From: Sphingomonas quercus
Lineage (GTDB): Bacteria; Pseudomonadota; Alphaproteobacteria; Sphingomonadales; Sphingomonadaceae
Direction of reading: 5' to 3'
Assembly: GCF_018863195.1 (NCBI RefSeq)
Contig: NZ_JAHKRT010000009.1
Span: 62,001 to 126,000 of the forward strand
DNA: 64,000 bases
Position 1 is the first letter of the stretch; the number at the start of each line of letters is the position of its first letter. Below are positions 42,747-50,402 of this stretch, piece by piece. The notes under the pieces are model-generated. The model ran no database searches and was not told the DNA's origin. It saw only the letters and a program-made list of their open reading frames with translations. The position numbers and the translations under genes are program-made.

Positions 42747-43427
42747 TCAGCGGCGCCGGTAGCGGAAATACCAGACCTCATGGCCCTTGCGACGGGCCTT
42801 GGCTTCGTAACGGGTCTCGGGCCAGCCGCCCGGACGCACCAGGAAGTCCTGGGGCTCGTTGGCAAGCCATTCGAACTCGGGTTGATTTTGCATCACCATC
42901 ATCGCCCAGCGGCAATAGACCGGATCATCCGTACCGAGGCGAAATTCGCCGCCCGGCTGCAATTTCGCGCCGATGAGCGCCATCGGACCGGGATTGACCA
43001 TGCGGCGCTTGGCGTGACGCGCCTTCGGCCAGGGGTCCGGATGGAGCAGGTAGACGAAGCGTAGTGCCCCGTCGGGCACACGCTCCAATACGTCGAGCGC
43101 GTCGCCCATGTGAATACGGACATTGGGCAGATGTCGGTCGCGAACCTGCGCCAGCGCGCCGACGACGCCGTTGAGGAACGGCTCGCAGCCGATGAAGCCA
43201 TGGTCGGGCAGCAGGTCCGCGCGATAGCCGAGATGCTCGCCGGCGCCGAACCCGATCTCGAAATGCAGCGGGCGATCGTCGCCGAACAGCGTGACGGCAT
43301 CCACCGGCCCTTGTTCGGGGACGGCGATGGCCGGCAACAACTGCTCGACCAGATCGGACTGGCCGGCGCGCAACGCATGGTTCTGCCGCCGGCCGTACAG
43401 GCGGCGGATCGTCATCGGGTCGTTCAT
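42747..43427 (-). CDS. trmB: tRNA (guanine-N7-)-methyltransferase TrmB
   Basis: 226 aa. Methylates G46 in the variable loop of tRNA using SAM. Signatures: RRLYGRRQNHALRAGQSDLVEQLLP, SAM-binding LHFEIGFGAGEHL, GCEPFLNGVVGAL, VRIHMGDALDVLERV, YLLHPDPWPKARHAKRRMV (catalytic/RNA-binding core) and the C-terminal TRYEAKARRKGHEVWYFRYRR. It is complete, and stands between two accessory metabolic groups, divergent from the amidohydrolases. Confidence 0.95.
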   Translation of the reverse strand: MNDPMTIRRLYGRRQNHALRAGQSDLVEQLLPAIAVPEQGPVDAVTLFGDDRPLHFEIGFGAGEHLGYRADLLPDHGFIGCEPFLNGVVGALAQVRDRHLPNVRIHMGDALDVLERVPDGALRFVYLLHPDPWPKARHAKRRMVNPGPMALIGAKLQPGGEFRLGTDDPVYCRWAMMVMQNQPEFEWLANEPQDFLVRPGGWPETRYEAKARRKGHEVWYFRYRRR

Positions 43428-43561
43428 GGCGCGCGGCTTAGCGCCGTCGGCGGGGCTGGGGAAGCGATGCCGGGCGCCCGCCCGATTCTTAGCGCAAAGA
43501 TACCACGCCCTTCGGCTAATCCGATGTGGATCATACGGATAGCCGGGCGAGGCGGGCCGAA

Positions 43562-43576
43562 TTTGGTATTGCCAAA
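43562..43576 (+). promoter_or_regulatory. GntR-type inverted repeat TTTGGTATTGCCAAA
   Basis: Perfect 5-bp arms (TTTGG/CCAAA) around TATTG in the 303 bp between trmB and the first amidohydrolase. It closely resembles TTGGTATGACCA at 35773-35784. It lies 155 bp before the amidohydrolase ATG. The rest of this gap shows no gene; a run of open reading on the plus strand from 43110 overlaps trmB and is not credible. Confidence 0.4.
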
Positions 43577-43730
43577 CGGGTCTCAGGAGTTAACGTCAGC
43601 CCTATCCGAAGAACAGAAGCGCGCCACGGGGGCATCCGCACCGGCTTTCCGCATCTATTTCCAGGGATTCCTCCAACTCCGCTCGCGCGGGGTGGGGCGA
43701 GGTCGTCACGATCGAACAGGGGTGAGACGC

Positions 43731-45059
43731 ATGATCCGCAACCGGGCCGCCAAGGCCATTTCTCTGGGTGTCGCGCTGGGCGCTCTCGCTGCGATGATGG
43801 CGCCGGCGCCGGCCGCTGCCAAGGATGTGCTGATCCATGCCGGTACGCTGATCGACGGGGCGAGCGCCACGCCGCGCTCGAAAGTGTCGATCCTTATCCA
43901 TGACGATCGCATCGCCGAGGTGCGCGACGGCTTCGTGCGGCCGGGCCGCGGCGTCGAGCTGATCGACCTGTCGGGCGCGACGGTGCTTCCCGGCTTCATC
44001 GAGTGCCACGACCATATCTCGTCGAGCGGCGACCGCCGCCCGCTCAACCGTTTCGTGCAGAGCGAGGGCGACGCGGTGATCGCCGCCGTCGCCAACGCCC
44101 GCAAGGAGATCGAGGAGGGCTTCACGACCGTCCGCGACCTCGGCTCCGGCCCGCTCACCGCGCCGGCGATCATCCGCGCCATCGAGGCCGGGCAGATCAT
44201 CGGCCCGCGCTACTGGACGGCGCTGCAGGCGATGGGCCCGACCGGCGGCCATTCCGATCGCCTCAACGGCCTCAGCCCGGCGATCAGCGTCGAGGGCCGC
44301 GACGATGCGATCATCGATGGGCCTGAGGACGCGGTGGTCAAGGTGCGCGCGCATCGCCGCAACGGCGCCACCGTGATCAAGATCATGCCGTCCGGGGGCG
44401 TCGGCTCGATCGGCGACGATCCCAACCACATGACGATGACCGACGCCGAGATGAAGGCGGCGATCGACACCGCCCACGCGCTCGGCCTGAAGGTCGCCGC
44501 CCACGCCCATGGCAAGCAGGCCATCGACCACGCCATTCTCGCCGGCGTCGATTCCATCGAGCACGGCACCTATTCCGATGATGAGAGCTACCGGCTGATG
44601 AAGGAGCATGGCACCTTCCTCGTGCCGACGCTGCTCGTCGCCGACGCGATCTACCAGACGGCGGTGAAAACCCCGGACCGGCTGCCGCCGACCGTTGCCG
44701 AGAAGGCCATCGCCGTCACCCCGACGATGGTCGGCAATGCCGGCCGCGCCTATCGCGCCGGCGTCAAGATCGCGTTCGGCACCGATCAGGGCGCGACTTC
44801 CGGCCGCAACAAGGCGGAGGAGTTCGCGCTGCTCGTCAAGGCCGGGCTGACGCCGATGGACGCGATCTTCGCGGCCACCCGCAACGCCGCCGAGCTGATC
44901 GGCACGCCGCAGGACATCGGCTCGATCCAGAAGGGCCGCTACGCCGACATCGTCGCGGTGAAGGGCGATCCGCTCGCCGATATCACGGTTCTCCAGCGCG
45001 TCCAGTTCGTGATGAAGGGCGGCGAGACCGTCAAGCGCGACGGCAAGCTCCTCCGCTAG
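43731..45059 (+). CDS. Secreted metal-dependent amidohydrolase 1 (dipeptidase/imidazolonepropionase-like)
   Basis: 442 aa from ATG 43731. Signal peptide (cleaved near PAPAAAKD, residue 30). Amidohydrolase superfamily binuclear metal site: HDH (93-95), carbamylated Lys in VIKIMPSGGV (Lys217), HAHG (258-261), EHG (His278) and GTD (Asp352). The IHAGTLIDGASATPRSKVSILIHDDRI start and overall layout match the secreted Xaa-Pro/Xaa-Arg-type carboxydipeptidases known from Caulobacter (Cc2672/Sgx9260 group), which also includes ochratoxin-type amide hydrolases. First of three tandem paralogues; amidohydrolase 2 starts 48 bp later. Confidence 0.9.
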   Translation: MIRNRAAKAISLGVALGALAAMMAPAPAAAKDVLIHAGTLIDGASATPRSKVSILIHDDRIAEVRDGFVRPGRGVELIDLSGATVLPGFIECHDHISSSGDRRPLNRFVQSEGDAVIAAVANARKEIEEGFTTVRDLGSGPLTAPAIIRAIEAGQIIGPRYWTALQAMGPTGGHSDRLNGLSPAISVEGRDDAIIDGPEDAVVKVRAHRRNGATVIKIMPSGGVGSIGDDPNHMTMTDAEMKAAIDTAHALGLKVAAHAHGKQAIDHAILAGVDSIEHGTYSDDESYRLMKEHGTFLVPTLLVADAIYQTAVKTPDRLPPTVAEKAIAVTPTMVGNAGRAYRAGVKIAFGTDQGATSGRNKAEEFALLVKAGLTPMDAIFAATRNAAELIGTPQDIGSIQKGRYADIVAVKGDPLADITVLQRVQFVMKGGETVKRDGKLLR

Positions 45060-45107
45060 TTCCGGCGCGACGCCCGCGCCATTCCAATTCCAGTCCGAGG
45101 ATCGGTC

Positions 45108-46418
45108 ATGAAGACTCTGCTCGCCGCCTCCTGCCTCGCCCTTGCCGTGATGACGGCTGCCACCCCGGCCGACGCCAGGGACGTGGTCATCCATGCCGGC
45201 CGGCTGATCGACGGCGCCAGCGCTACGCCGCGCACCAAGGTTTCGATCCTTGTCCACGACGATCGTATCGTCCGCGTCGAGGACGGGTTCGTCACCCCGC
45301 CGGGCGCCGAGGTCATCGACCTGTCGGCGAAGACCGTGCTGCCCGGCTTCATCGACGCGCACGACCATATCTCGATGAGCGAGGACTGGAGCACGCTGGC
45401 GCGCTTCACCCATACCGACGGCGATGCCGTGCTCACCGGCGTGCGCAACGCCCGCCGCGACATCGAGACCGGCTTCACCACCGTGCGCGACGTCGGCTCC
45501 GGCCCGCTCGAGGCGCCGGCGCTGATCCGCGGCATCGAGGCCGGAACGATCATCGGCCCGCGCATCTGGACGGCGCTGGAAGCGCTGGCGCCGACCGGTG
45601 GCCATTCCGACGCGCAGAACGGCATGCGCGGCGACATCAGCTTCGCCCAGCGCGACGCGGCGATCATCGATGGCGCGGACGACGCCCGCTACAAGGTGCG
45701 CGAGCATCGCCGGCGCGGCGCCATGCTGATCAAGATCATGCCCTCGGGGGGCGTCGCCTCGATCGGCGACGATCCCAATCACATGACGATGACCGACGCC
45801 GAGATGAAGTCGGCGATCGATACCGCCCACGCGCTGGGCATGAAGGTCGCGGCGCATGCCCATGGCAAGCAGGCGATCGACCATGTGATCATGGCCGGCA
45901 TCGATTCCGTCGAGCATGGCACCTATGCCGACGACGAGAGCTACCGGCTGATGAAGGAGCATGGCACCTTCCTCGTGCCGACCCTGCTCGTCGCCGACTG
46001 GATCTACCAGACGGCGGTGAAGACCCCGGACCGGCTGCCGCCCACCGTCGCCGAGAAGGCCATCGCCGTCACCCCGACAATGATCGGCAATGCCGGACGC
46101 GCCTATCGCGCCGGCGTCAAGATCGCCCTCGGCACCGATCTCACCGGGCTCTCCGGCCGCAACAAGGCGGAGGAGTTCGCGCTGCTCGTCAGGGCCGGCC
46201 TGACCCCGATCGACGCGATCTTCGCCGGCACCCGCAACGCCGCCGAGCTGATCGGCGCGCCCGAGGATATCGGCTCGATCCAGGCCGGCCGCTTCGCCGA
46301 TATCGTTGCGGTCAGCGGCGATCCGCTCACCGATATCAAGCTGCTCCAGAAGGTCGATTTCGTGATGAAGGGCGGCGAGGTGCTGAAGACCGGCGGCAGG
46401 ATGGTGATCCGCGACTGA
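45108..46418 (+). CDS. Secreted metal-dependent amidohydrolase 2
   Basis: 436 aa. Signal peptide MKTLLAASCLALAVMTAATPADA. Same metal-ligand series as its neighbour: DAHDHISMS, LIKIMPSGGVASIGDDPNHMTMTD, AHAHGKQAIDHV, SVEHGTYADDE and LGTDLTG. Much closer to amidohydrolase 1 than to 3: whole segments (SYRLMKEHGTFLVPTLLVAD, PPTVAEKAIAVTPTM) are identical in all or two copies. Likely a recent duplicate with different specificity. Spacer to copy 3 is 50 bp and contains an imperfect GGACGGACGGACGGACGAACG microrepeat. Confidence 0.9.
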   Translation: MKTLLAASCLALAVMTAATPADARDVVIHAGRLIDGASATPRTKVSILVHDDRIVRVEDGFVTPPGAEVIDLSAKTVLPGFIDAHDHISMSEDWSTLARFTHTDGDAVLTGVRNARRDIETGFTTVRDVGSGPLEAPALIRGIEAGTIIGPRIWTALEALAPTGGHSDAQNGMRGDISFAQRDAAIIDGADDARYKVREHRRRGAMLIKIMPSGGVASIGDDPNHMTMTDAEMKSAIDTAHALGMKVAAHAHGKQAIDHVIMAGIDSVEHGTYADDESYRLMKEHGTFLVPTLLVADWIYQTAVKTPDRLPPTVAEKAIAVTPTMIGNAGRAYRAGVKIALGTDLTGLSGRNKAEEFALLVRAGLTPIDAIFAGTRNAAELIGAPEDIGSIQAGRFADIVAVSGDPLTDIKLLQKVDFVMKGGEVLKTGGRMVIRD

Positions 46419-46468
46419 GCCAGCGCGGACGGACGGACGGACGAACGACACGAAGAAGGGAACAGGAA

Positions 46469-47779
46469 TTGCGCATCGTTACCAGCTTGTTGAGTGCCAC
46501 CGCGATGATGCTGGCCGCGGCCACGCCCGCGCTCGCCAAGGATGTGGTGATCCACGCCGGCCGGCTGATCGACGCGGTATCCAATGCGCCGCGCAGCAAG
46601 GTCAGCATCATCATCCATGACGATCGCATCACCGATGTGAGGGACGGCTTCGTGACGCCGCAGGGCGCCGAGGTCATCGACCTTTCGACCAGGACGGTGC
46701 TCCCCGGTTTCATCGACGTTCACGATCACGTCACCGGCGGCGGCGCCCGGCGCGACCGGCTGCGCGGCACGCCGGAGCAGGCGGGCATGCAGTCGGTGTG
46801 GAACGTGCGCGCCATCCTGAAGGGCGGCTTCACCTCGGTGCGCGATGTCGGCGGCAATATCGAGGTGCTGGCGGCGCTGCAGGATGCGGTGGATCGCGGC
46901 CTCGTCCCCGGCCCGCGCCTGACCATTTCCGGCCCGGCGATCAGCCCCACCGGCGGCCATTCCGATCCGACCAACGGCATTGATCCGCGCTGGGAGCGTG
47001 CGGACGACTGGAAGATGACGGTGATCGACGGCCCGGACGAGGCGATCCGCGCCGTGCGCGAGCTGCGCAAGCGTGGCGCCCAGGTGATCAAGATTCACTC
47101 CTCGGGCGGCGTCGCCAGCGTCGGCGACGATCCTAACCTCCAGTTGCTCAGCGACGATGAGCTGAAGGCGATCATGACCACCGCCCACTCGCTCGGCCTG
47201 AAGGTAGCGAGCCACGCCCATGGCAAGCCCGGCATCGACGCGGCGATCAAGGCCGGCGTCGATTCCATCGAGCACGGCACCTATTCCGACGCCGAGACCT
47301 ATCGCATGATGAAGGAGCGCGGCACCTACATGGTCCCGACGCTGTTCGCCGCGCAGGAAATCTACGACATGGCGGTGAAGTCCCCGGACAAGCTGCCGCC
47401 GACCGTCGCTGAAAAGGCCATCGCCGTCACGCCGACGATGAAGCACAACGCCGCCAACGCCTATAAGGCCGGCGTCAAGATGGCGCTCGGCACCGATCAG
47501 CTCGGCTATCGCCCGCATGGCGAGAATGCGAAGGAGTTCGAATATCTCGTCGCCGCCGGCATCAAGCCGTTCGACGCGATCATGATGGGCACGCGCAACG
47601 CCGCCGACCTGCTCGGCAAGACGCAGGATGTCGGCTCGATCCAGAAGGGCCGCTATGCCGACATCGTCGCCGTCGATGGTGACCCGCTCGGCGACATCAC
47701 CGAGCTGCAGCGCGTCAAGTTCGTGATGAAGGGCGGCAAGGTCTACAAGCAGAACGGCGCGATGCTCGCCGAGGATTGA
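46469..47779 (+). CDS. Secreted metal-dependent amidohydrolase 3
   Basis: 436 aa, TTG start with AGGAA just upstream. Signal peptide MRIVTSLLSATAMMLAAATPALA. Metal ligands DVHDHVTGG, VIKIHSSGGVASVGDDPNLQLLSD (Lys kept, but IHSSGG replaces IMPSGG), SHAHGKPGIDAA, SIEHGTYSDAE and LGTDQLG. The most diverged of the three, with a different substrate loop after HDH (GGGARRDRLRGTPEQAGMQ), so its specificity probably differs. A strong terminator follows. Confidence 0.9.
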   Translation: MRIVTSLLSATAMMLAAATPALAKDVVIHAGRLIDAVSNAPRSKVSIIIHDDRITDVRDGFVTPQGAEVIDLSTRTVLPGFIDVHDHVTGGGARRDRLRGTPEQAGMQSVWNVRAILKGGFTSVRDVGGNIEVLAALQDAVDRGLVPGPRLTISGPAISPTGGHSDPTNGIDPRWERADDWKMTVIDGPDEAIRAVRELRKRGAQVIKIHSSGGVASVGDDPNLQLLSDDELKAIMTTAHSLGLKVASHAHGKPGIDAAIKAGVDSIEHGTYSDAETYRMMKERGTYMVPTLFAAQEIYDMAVKSPDKLPPTVAEKAIAVTPTMKHNAANAYKAGVKMALGTDQLGYRPHGENAKEFEYLVAAGIKPFDAIMMGTRNAADLLGKTQDVGSIQKGRYADIVAVDGDPLGDITELQRVKFVMKGGKVYKQNGAMLAED

Positions 47780-47800
47780 TCGCCCGCCCGGGAGGAAGAA

Positions 47801-47836
47801 GGGCCGGCCTCCGTCGTGGAGGTCGGCCCTTTTTTT
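47801..47836 (+). terminator. Terminator of the amidohydrolase operon
   Basis: GGGCCGGCCTCC pairs with GGAGGTCGGCCC (one G-U) around a GTCGT loop, then seven T (47830-47836). On the minus strand it would also serve, less well, the PEP-CTERM gene ending at 47841. Confidence 0.92.
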
Positions 47837-47840
47837 GCAG

Positions 47841-48497
47841 TCAGGCGCTAGCGCTGGCGGGCCGGATGCGGCAGCGGCGCAGCCCCGCGCCGGCGACGCC
47901 GAAGCCGAGCAGCATCGTCGCCCAGCTCGCCGGCTCCGGCACGGCGGCGGGGCTCGGCCGCTCCGTGGCCACATTGATGAACACGAAGGTCAGGTCGTTA
48001 TAATCCCGGTCGCCCAGGTTCGGATCGTCCTCGAAGCTGACGAACACGCCCGCCGGCACGTCCGGGACGAGCGGATCATAGGCATAGGCGGCGGAATAGA
48101 CATGGTTGAAGCCGCCGGCATTGAGCGACGCATCGCTGGACAGGCGAAAGCTGTCGCCGCCGCCCACCACGTCAATGAAGAATTCCAGCGTGTCGCCGGC
48201 GCGCGCCATGCCCAGTTCGGAAACGCTGTAGATGGCCGGATTCGGCCCCAAGCCGTTGATCGGGAACACGCCCTGCGCGATTTCGACGCCGTTCACTTTC
48301 AGGCCGAGCGAAATCTGGAAGCCGGCCGATGCGCCCATGAAATAGGCATAGATCGGGCCATCGCTGACGGCGTTGAAATCATAGACTGCGGGGTTTTCCA
48401 CGCCGCGGTCGGGATAGACCGGGGTGGCCGCGTCCGCCGGTGCGGCGAGGGTGAGCGCCGCCGCCATCGCGATCGGCAGGGTGATGGACATGCGCAT
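47841..48497 (-). CDS. PEPxxWA-CTERM sorting-domain protein
   Basis: 218 aa. Signal peptide MRMSITLPIAMAAALTLAAPADA; a beta-rich exported domain containing VFVSFEDDPNLGDRDYNDLTFVF, the calcium-loop-like acidic motif of DUF4114-type domains; and a C-terminal sorting signal VPEPASWATMLLGFGVAGAGLRRCR, i.e. PEP-x2-WA, a hydrophobic helix and a basic end. Such proteins are sorted by exosortase/EpsH systems and may be displayed or released at the surface. No exosortase gene is in the window. It is convergent with the amidohydrolase operon and not obviously co-regulated. Confidence 0.88.
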   Translation of the reverse strand: MRMSITLPIAMAAALTLAAPADAATPVYPDRGVENPAVYDFNAVSDGPIYAYFMGASAGFQISLGLKVNGVEIAQGVFPINGLGPNPAIYSVSELGMARAGDTLEFFIDVVGGGDSFRLSSDASLNAGGFNHVYSAAYAYDPLVPDVPAGVFVSFEDDPNLGDRDYNDLTFVFINVATERPSPAAVPEPASWATMLLGFGVAGAGLRRCRIRPASASA

Positions 48498-48599
48498 TGG
48501 CCGGCGTCTCCTGAAGGGGCTGGCGATGCGGCGCCGCGAGGCGATCCAGCTCCGTCGCGAAGTTGAGAGGAGACGGGGGGCAGCCCGCCCCGGTTTCCG

Positions 48600-49079
48600 T
48601 CAGATCGGCACGGACGGTCGCTGCACCACCGCCTTGAGCGCGAAGCTCGACTGGATGTGCGCCACGTCGGTGATGCGGGTCAGCTCGCCGAGCACGACCT
48701 GATAATGGTCGAGATCGCGCACCACGACGCGCAGCAGATAGTCCGACCGCCCTGTCATCATGTAGCAGCTGACGACATGGGGCAGCTTCTCGACCGCCGC
48801 CTCGAAGGCGCTCATCGTCGCTTCCGCCTGGCGTTCCAGCGTGACGAACACGAACACGCTGATCCGGCCGGCGATCTTCTCCTCGTTGAGGATCGCCGTA
48901 TAGCCTTCGATATAGCCGTCGTTCTCCAGCCGTTTCACGCGCCGCAGCGTGGGGGTGAGGGACAGGCCGATGCGCTCGGCAAGGTCGCGCCAGCTGATCC
49001 GTCCGTCGCCGCTGAGGGTGCGCAGGATGCGGACGTCCATGCGATCCAGCTTGCCGCCATTTTCCAGGATGTCGTTCAT
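48600..49079 (-). CDS. Lrp/AsnC-family transcriptional regulator
   Basis: 159 aa. N-terminal winged HTH (LDRMDVRILRTLSGDGRISWRDLAERIGLSLTPTLRRVKRLENDGYIEGYTAILNEEKIAG), then the RAM (Lrp-type ligand) domain (ISVFVFVTLERQAEATMSAFEAAVEKLPHVVSCYMMTGRSDYLLRVVVRDLDHYQVVLGELTRITDVAHIQSSFALKAVVQ). It binds amino acids in most family members. Translationally coupled to the DUF3299 gene upstream (ATGA overlap at 49076-49079). It could regulate the flanking peptidase-like genes, but no operator was identified. Confidence 0.93.
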   Translation of the reverse strand: MNDILENGGKLDRMDVRILRTLSGDGRISWRDLAERIGLSLTPTLRRVKRLENDGYIEGYTAILNEEKIAGRISVFVFVTLERQAEATMSAFEAAVEKLPHVVSCYMMTGRSDYLLRVVVRDLDHYQVVLGELTRITDVAHIQSSFALKAVVQRPSVPI

Positions 49080-49555
49080 GGCTGTATCGGCACCTGCTGC
49101 GCGTCGATCAGGCGATAGAACACGCCGCCGCGATCTGCGCGCACCAATTCCATGCGGCCGCTCAGCATGATCGGCTCACTGCCCGCGCTCACCGGCCCGG
49201 ACAGCCGCGCCTCGACGAAGCGCTGCGGCCCCGGCGACATGTGGAAGAAACAGTCCGGCTGCGCCGCGAACAGCAGCATGCGATGCTGCTTGGCGTCGGC
49301 CTCGTCCAGCGCCATCGGGAAGCCGACCAGCTTCACCTTGGTGCCGTCCAGCGCGGCGACGTCGCCCGGAAAGCTCGGCTTCAGATGGCTGGCGCCCTGG
49401 GCGTCCGTCCACTCCACCGCCTCGGTCTCCTCCAGCGTGTCCCATGACAGCGTGCCCGGCACGTTCGGGGCCAGCCGGTCATTATGGGCGAACGCCGGCG
49501 CGGCCAGGGCCGATCCGGCGGCGATTATCGTCGCGAAATAACTGATTACCCGCAT
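49076..49555 (-). CDS. DUF3299 secreted protein
   Basis: 159 aa. Signal peptide MRVISYFATIIAAGSALAAPAFA. DUF3299 features: the VKLVGFPMAL segment followed by HRMLLFAAQPDCFFHMSP with the CFFH motif, and a C-terminal GVFYRLIDAQ strand. Family members are small periplasmic proteins of unproven function, often beside metal- or ABC-type export genes. Here it is directly upstream of, and overlaps, an Lrp/AsnC regulator gene. Confidence 0.87.
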   Translation of the reverse strand: MRVISYFATIIAAGSALAAPAFAHNDRLAPNVPGTLSWDTLEETEAVEWTDAQGASHLKPSFPGDVAALDGTKVKLVGFPMALDEADAKQHRMLLFAAQPDCFFHMSPGPQRFVEARLSGPVSAGSEPIMLSGRMELVRADRGGVFYRLIDAQQVPIQP

Positions 49556-49667
49556 ATTCCCCCCAATTCCGGCCCAAGCCCGGACAATCGGTCGACCCCC
49601 CGCGCTTCGTCAAGGCGCACAATTGGACAGGGGGCATGACCCTGGTGATTCCGGTCGGATGGTGATG

Positions 49668-50246
49668 TCAGGGCGACAGGCGGGTGACGACCTGATCCGG
49701 GCGCACCCGCTCCCGCTCCGCCGCGCGCTCGGCGGCGGTGCCGATCAGCACGACGCCGGCGACGCGCTCACCCGGCGCGACGCCGATCAGCGCCGTCGCG
49801 CGATCGTCATAGGCATGCCACCCGGTCAGCCAGTTCGCTCCGAAGCCGAGCGCCTCGGCGCCGTTGAGCAGATTCATCGCGACGGCGCCGGCGGAGAGCC
49901 ATTGCTCCCACTCCGGTACCTTGTGCCCCGGCACCGCCGCCGAAATCACCGCCACGACAAGCGGCGCGTCGGCGAGTTTGCGGGTCGACACCCGTGCCTT
50001 GGGCGCATCCTCCCGCGTCTCGGCGATCGCCATCAGCCGCTCGATCCAGCGCGCCTTCGCCTCGCCCTCGATCAGCACCAGTCGCCACGGCGCCAGCCGG
50101 CCGTGATCGGGCACGCGCAGCGCGATCTCCATCAGCCGCGCGATCGCGGCGGCGTCCGGCCCCGGGGCGGCGAGCGCATCCGGCGCCGCCGATCGCCGCC
50201 GCGCCAGCAGGTCCGCCAGATCCGGGGAGGGGGAAGGGCTGGTCAT
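49668..50246 (-). CDS. Nitroreductase-family flavoprotein
   Basis: 192 aa. FMN-dependent NAD(P)H oxidoreductase, YdjA/RutE-like size. Signatures: LLARRRSAAPDALAAPGPDAAAIARLMEIALRVPDHGRLAPWRLVLIEGE (FMN phosphate/ring contacts with RRS and PDHGRLAPW), WLSAGAVAMNLLNGAEALGFGANWLTG and AGVVLIGTAAE. Substrate unknown. Transcribed divergently from the Tat amidohydrolase with about 155 bp between starts. Confidence 0.92.
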   Translation of the reverse strand: MTSPSPSPDLADLLARRRSAAPDALAAPGPDAAAIARLMEIALRVPDHGRLAPWRLVLIEGEAKARWIERLMAIAETREDAPKARVSTRKLADAPLVVAVISAAVPGHKVPEWEQWLSAGAVAMNLLNGAEALGFGANWLTGWHAYDDRATALIGVAPGERVAGVVLIGTAAERAAERERVRPDQVVTRLSP

Positions 50247-50402
50247 GGCGCTCCTTTTTCACGTCGCGGGTTGGTCCTCCATAGGCGCTCCGGCCCGCTT
50301 CCCGCCACCCTTGACGACTCCCGACTCGCGTGATCAATGATGCCGACGCCGCAGCGCAGCGACGCAAAAACAGGCGGGGTCGGGGACAAGGGGGCTCTGA
50401 AC

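Noticed and set aside
43602-46451. Minus-strand open frame of about 949 codons spanning amidohydrolases 1 and 2.
   Set aside because: Two near-identical sense genes create a repeated shadow; the repeat pattern simply mirrors the duplication.
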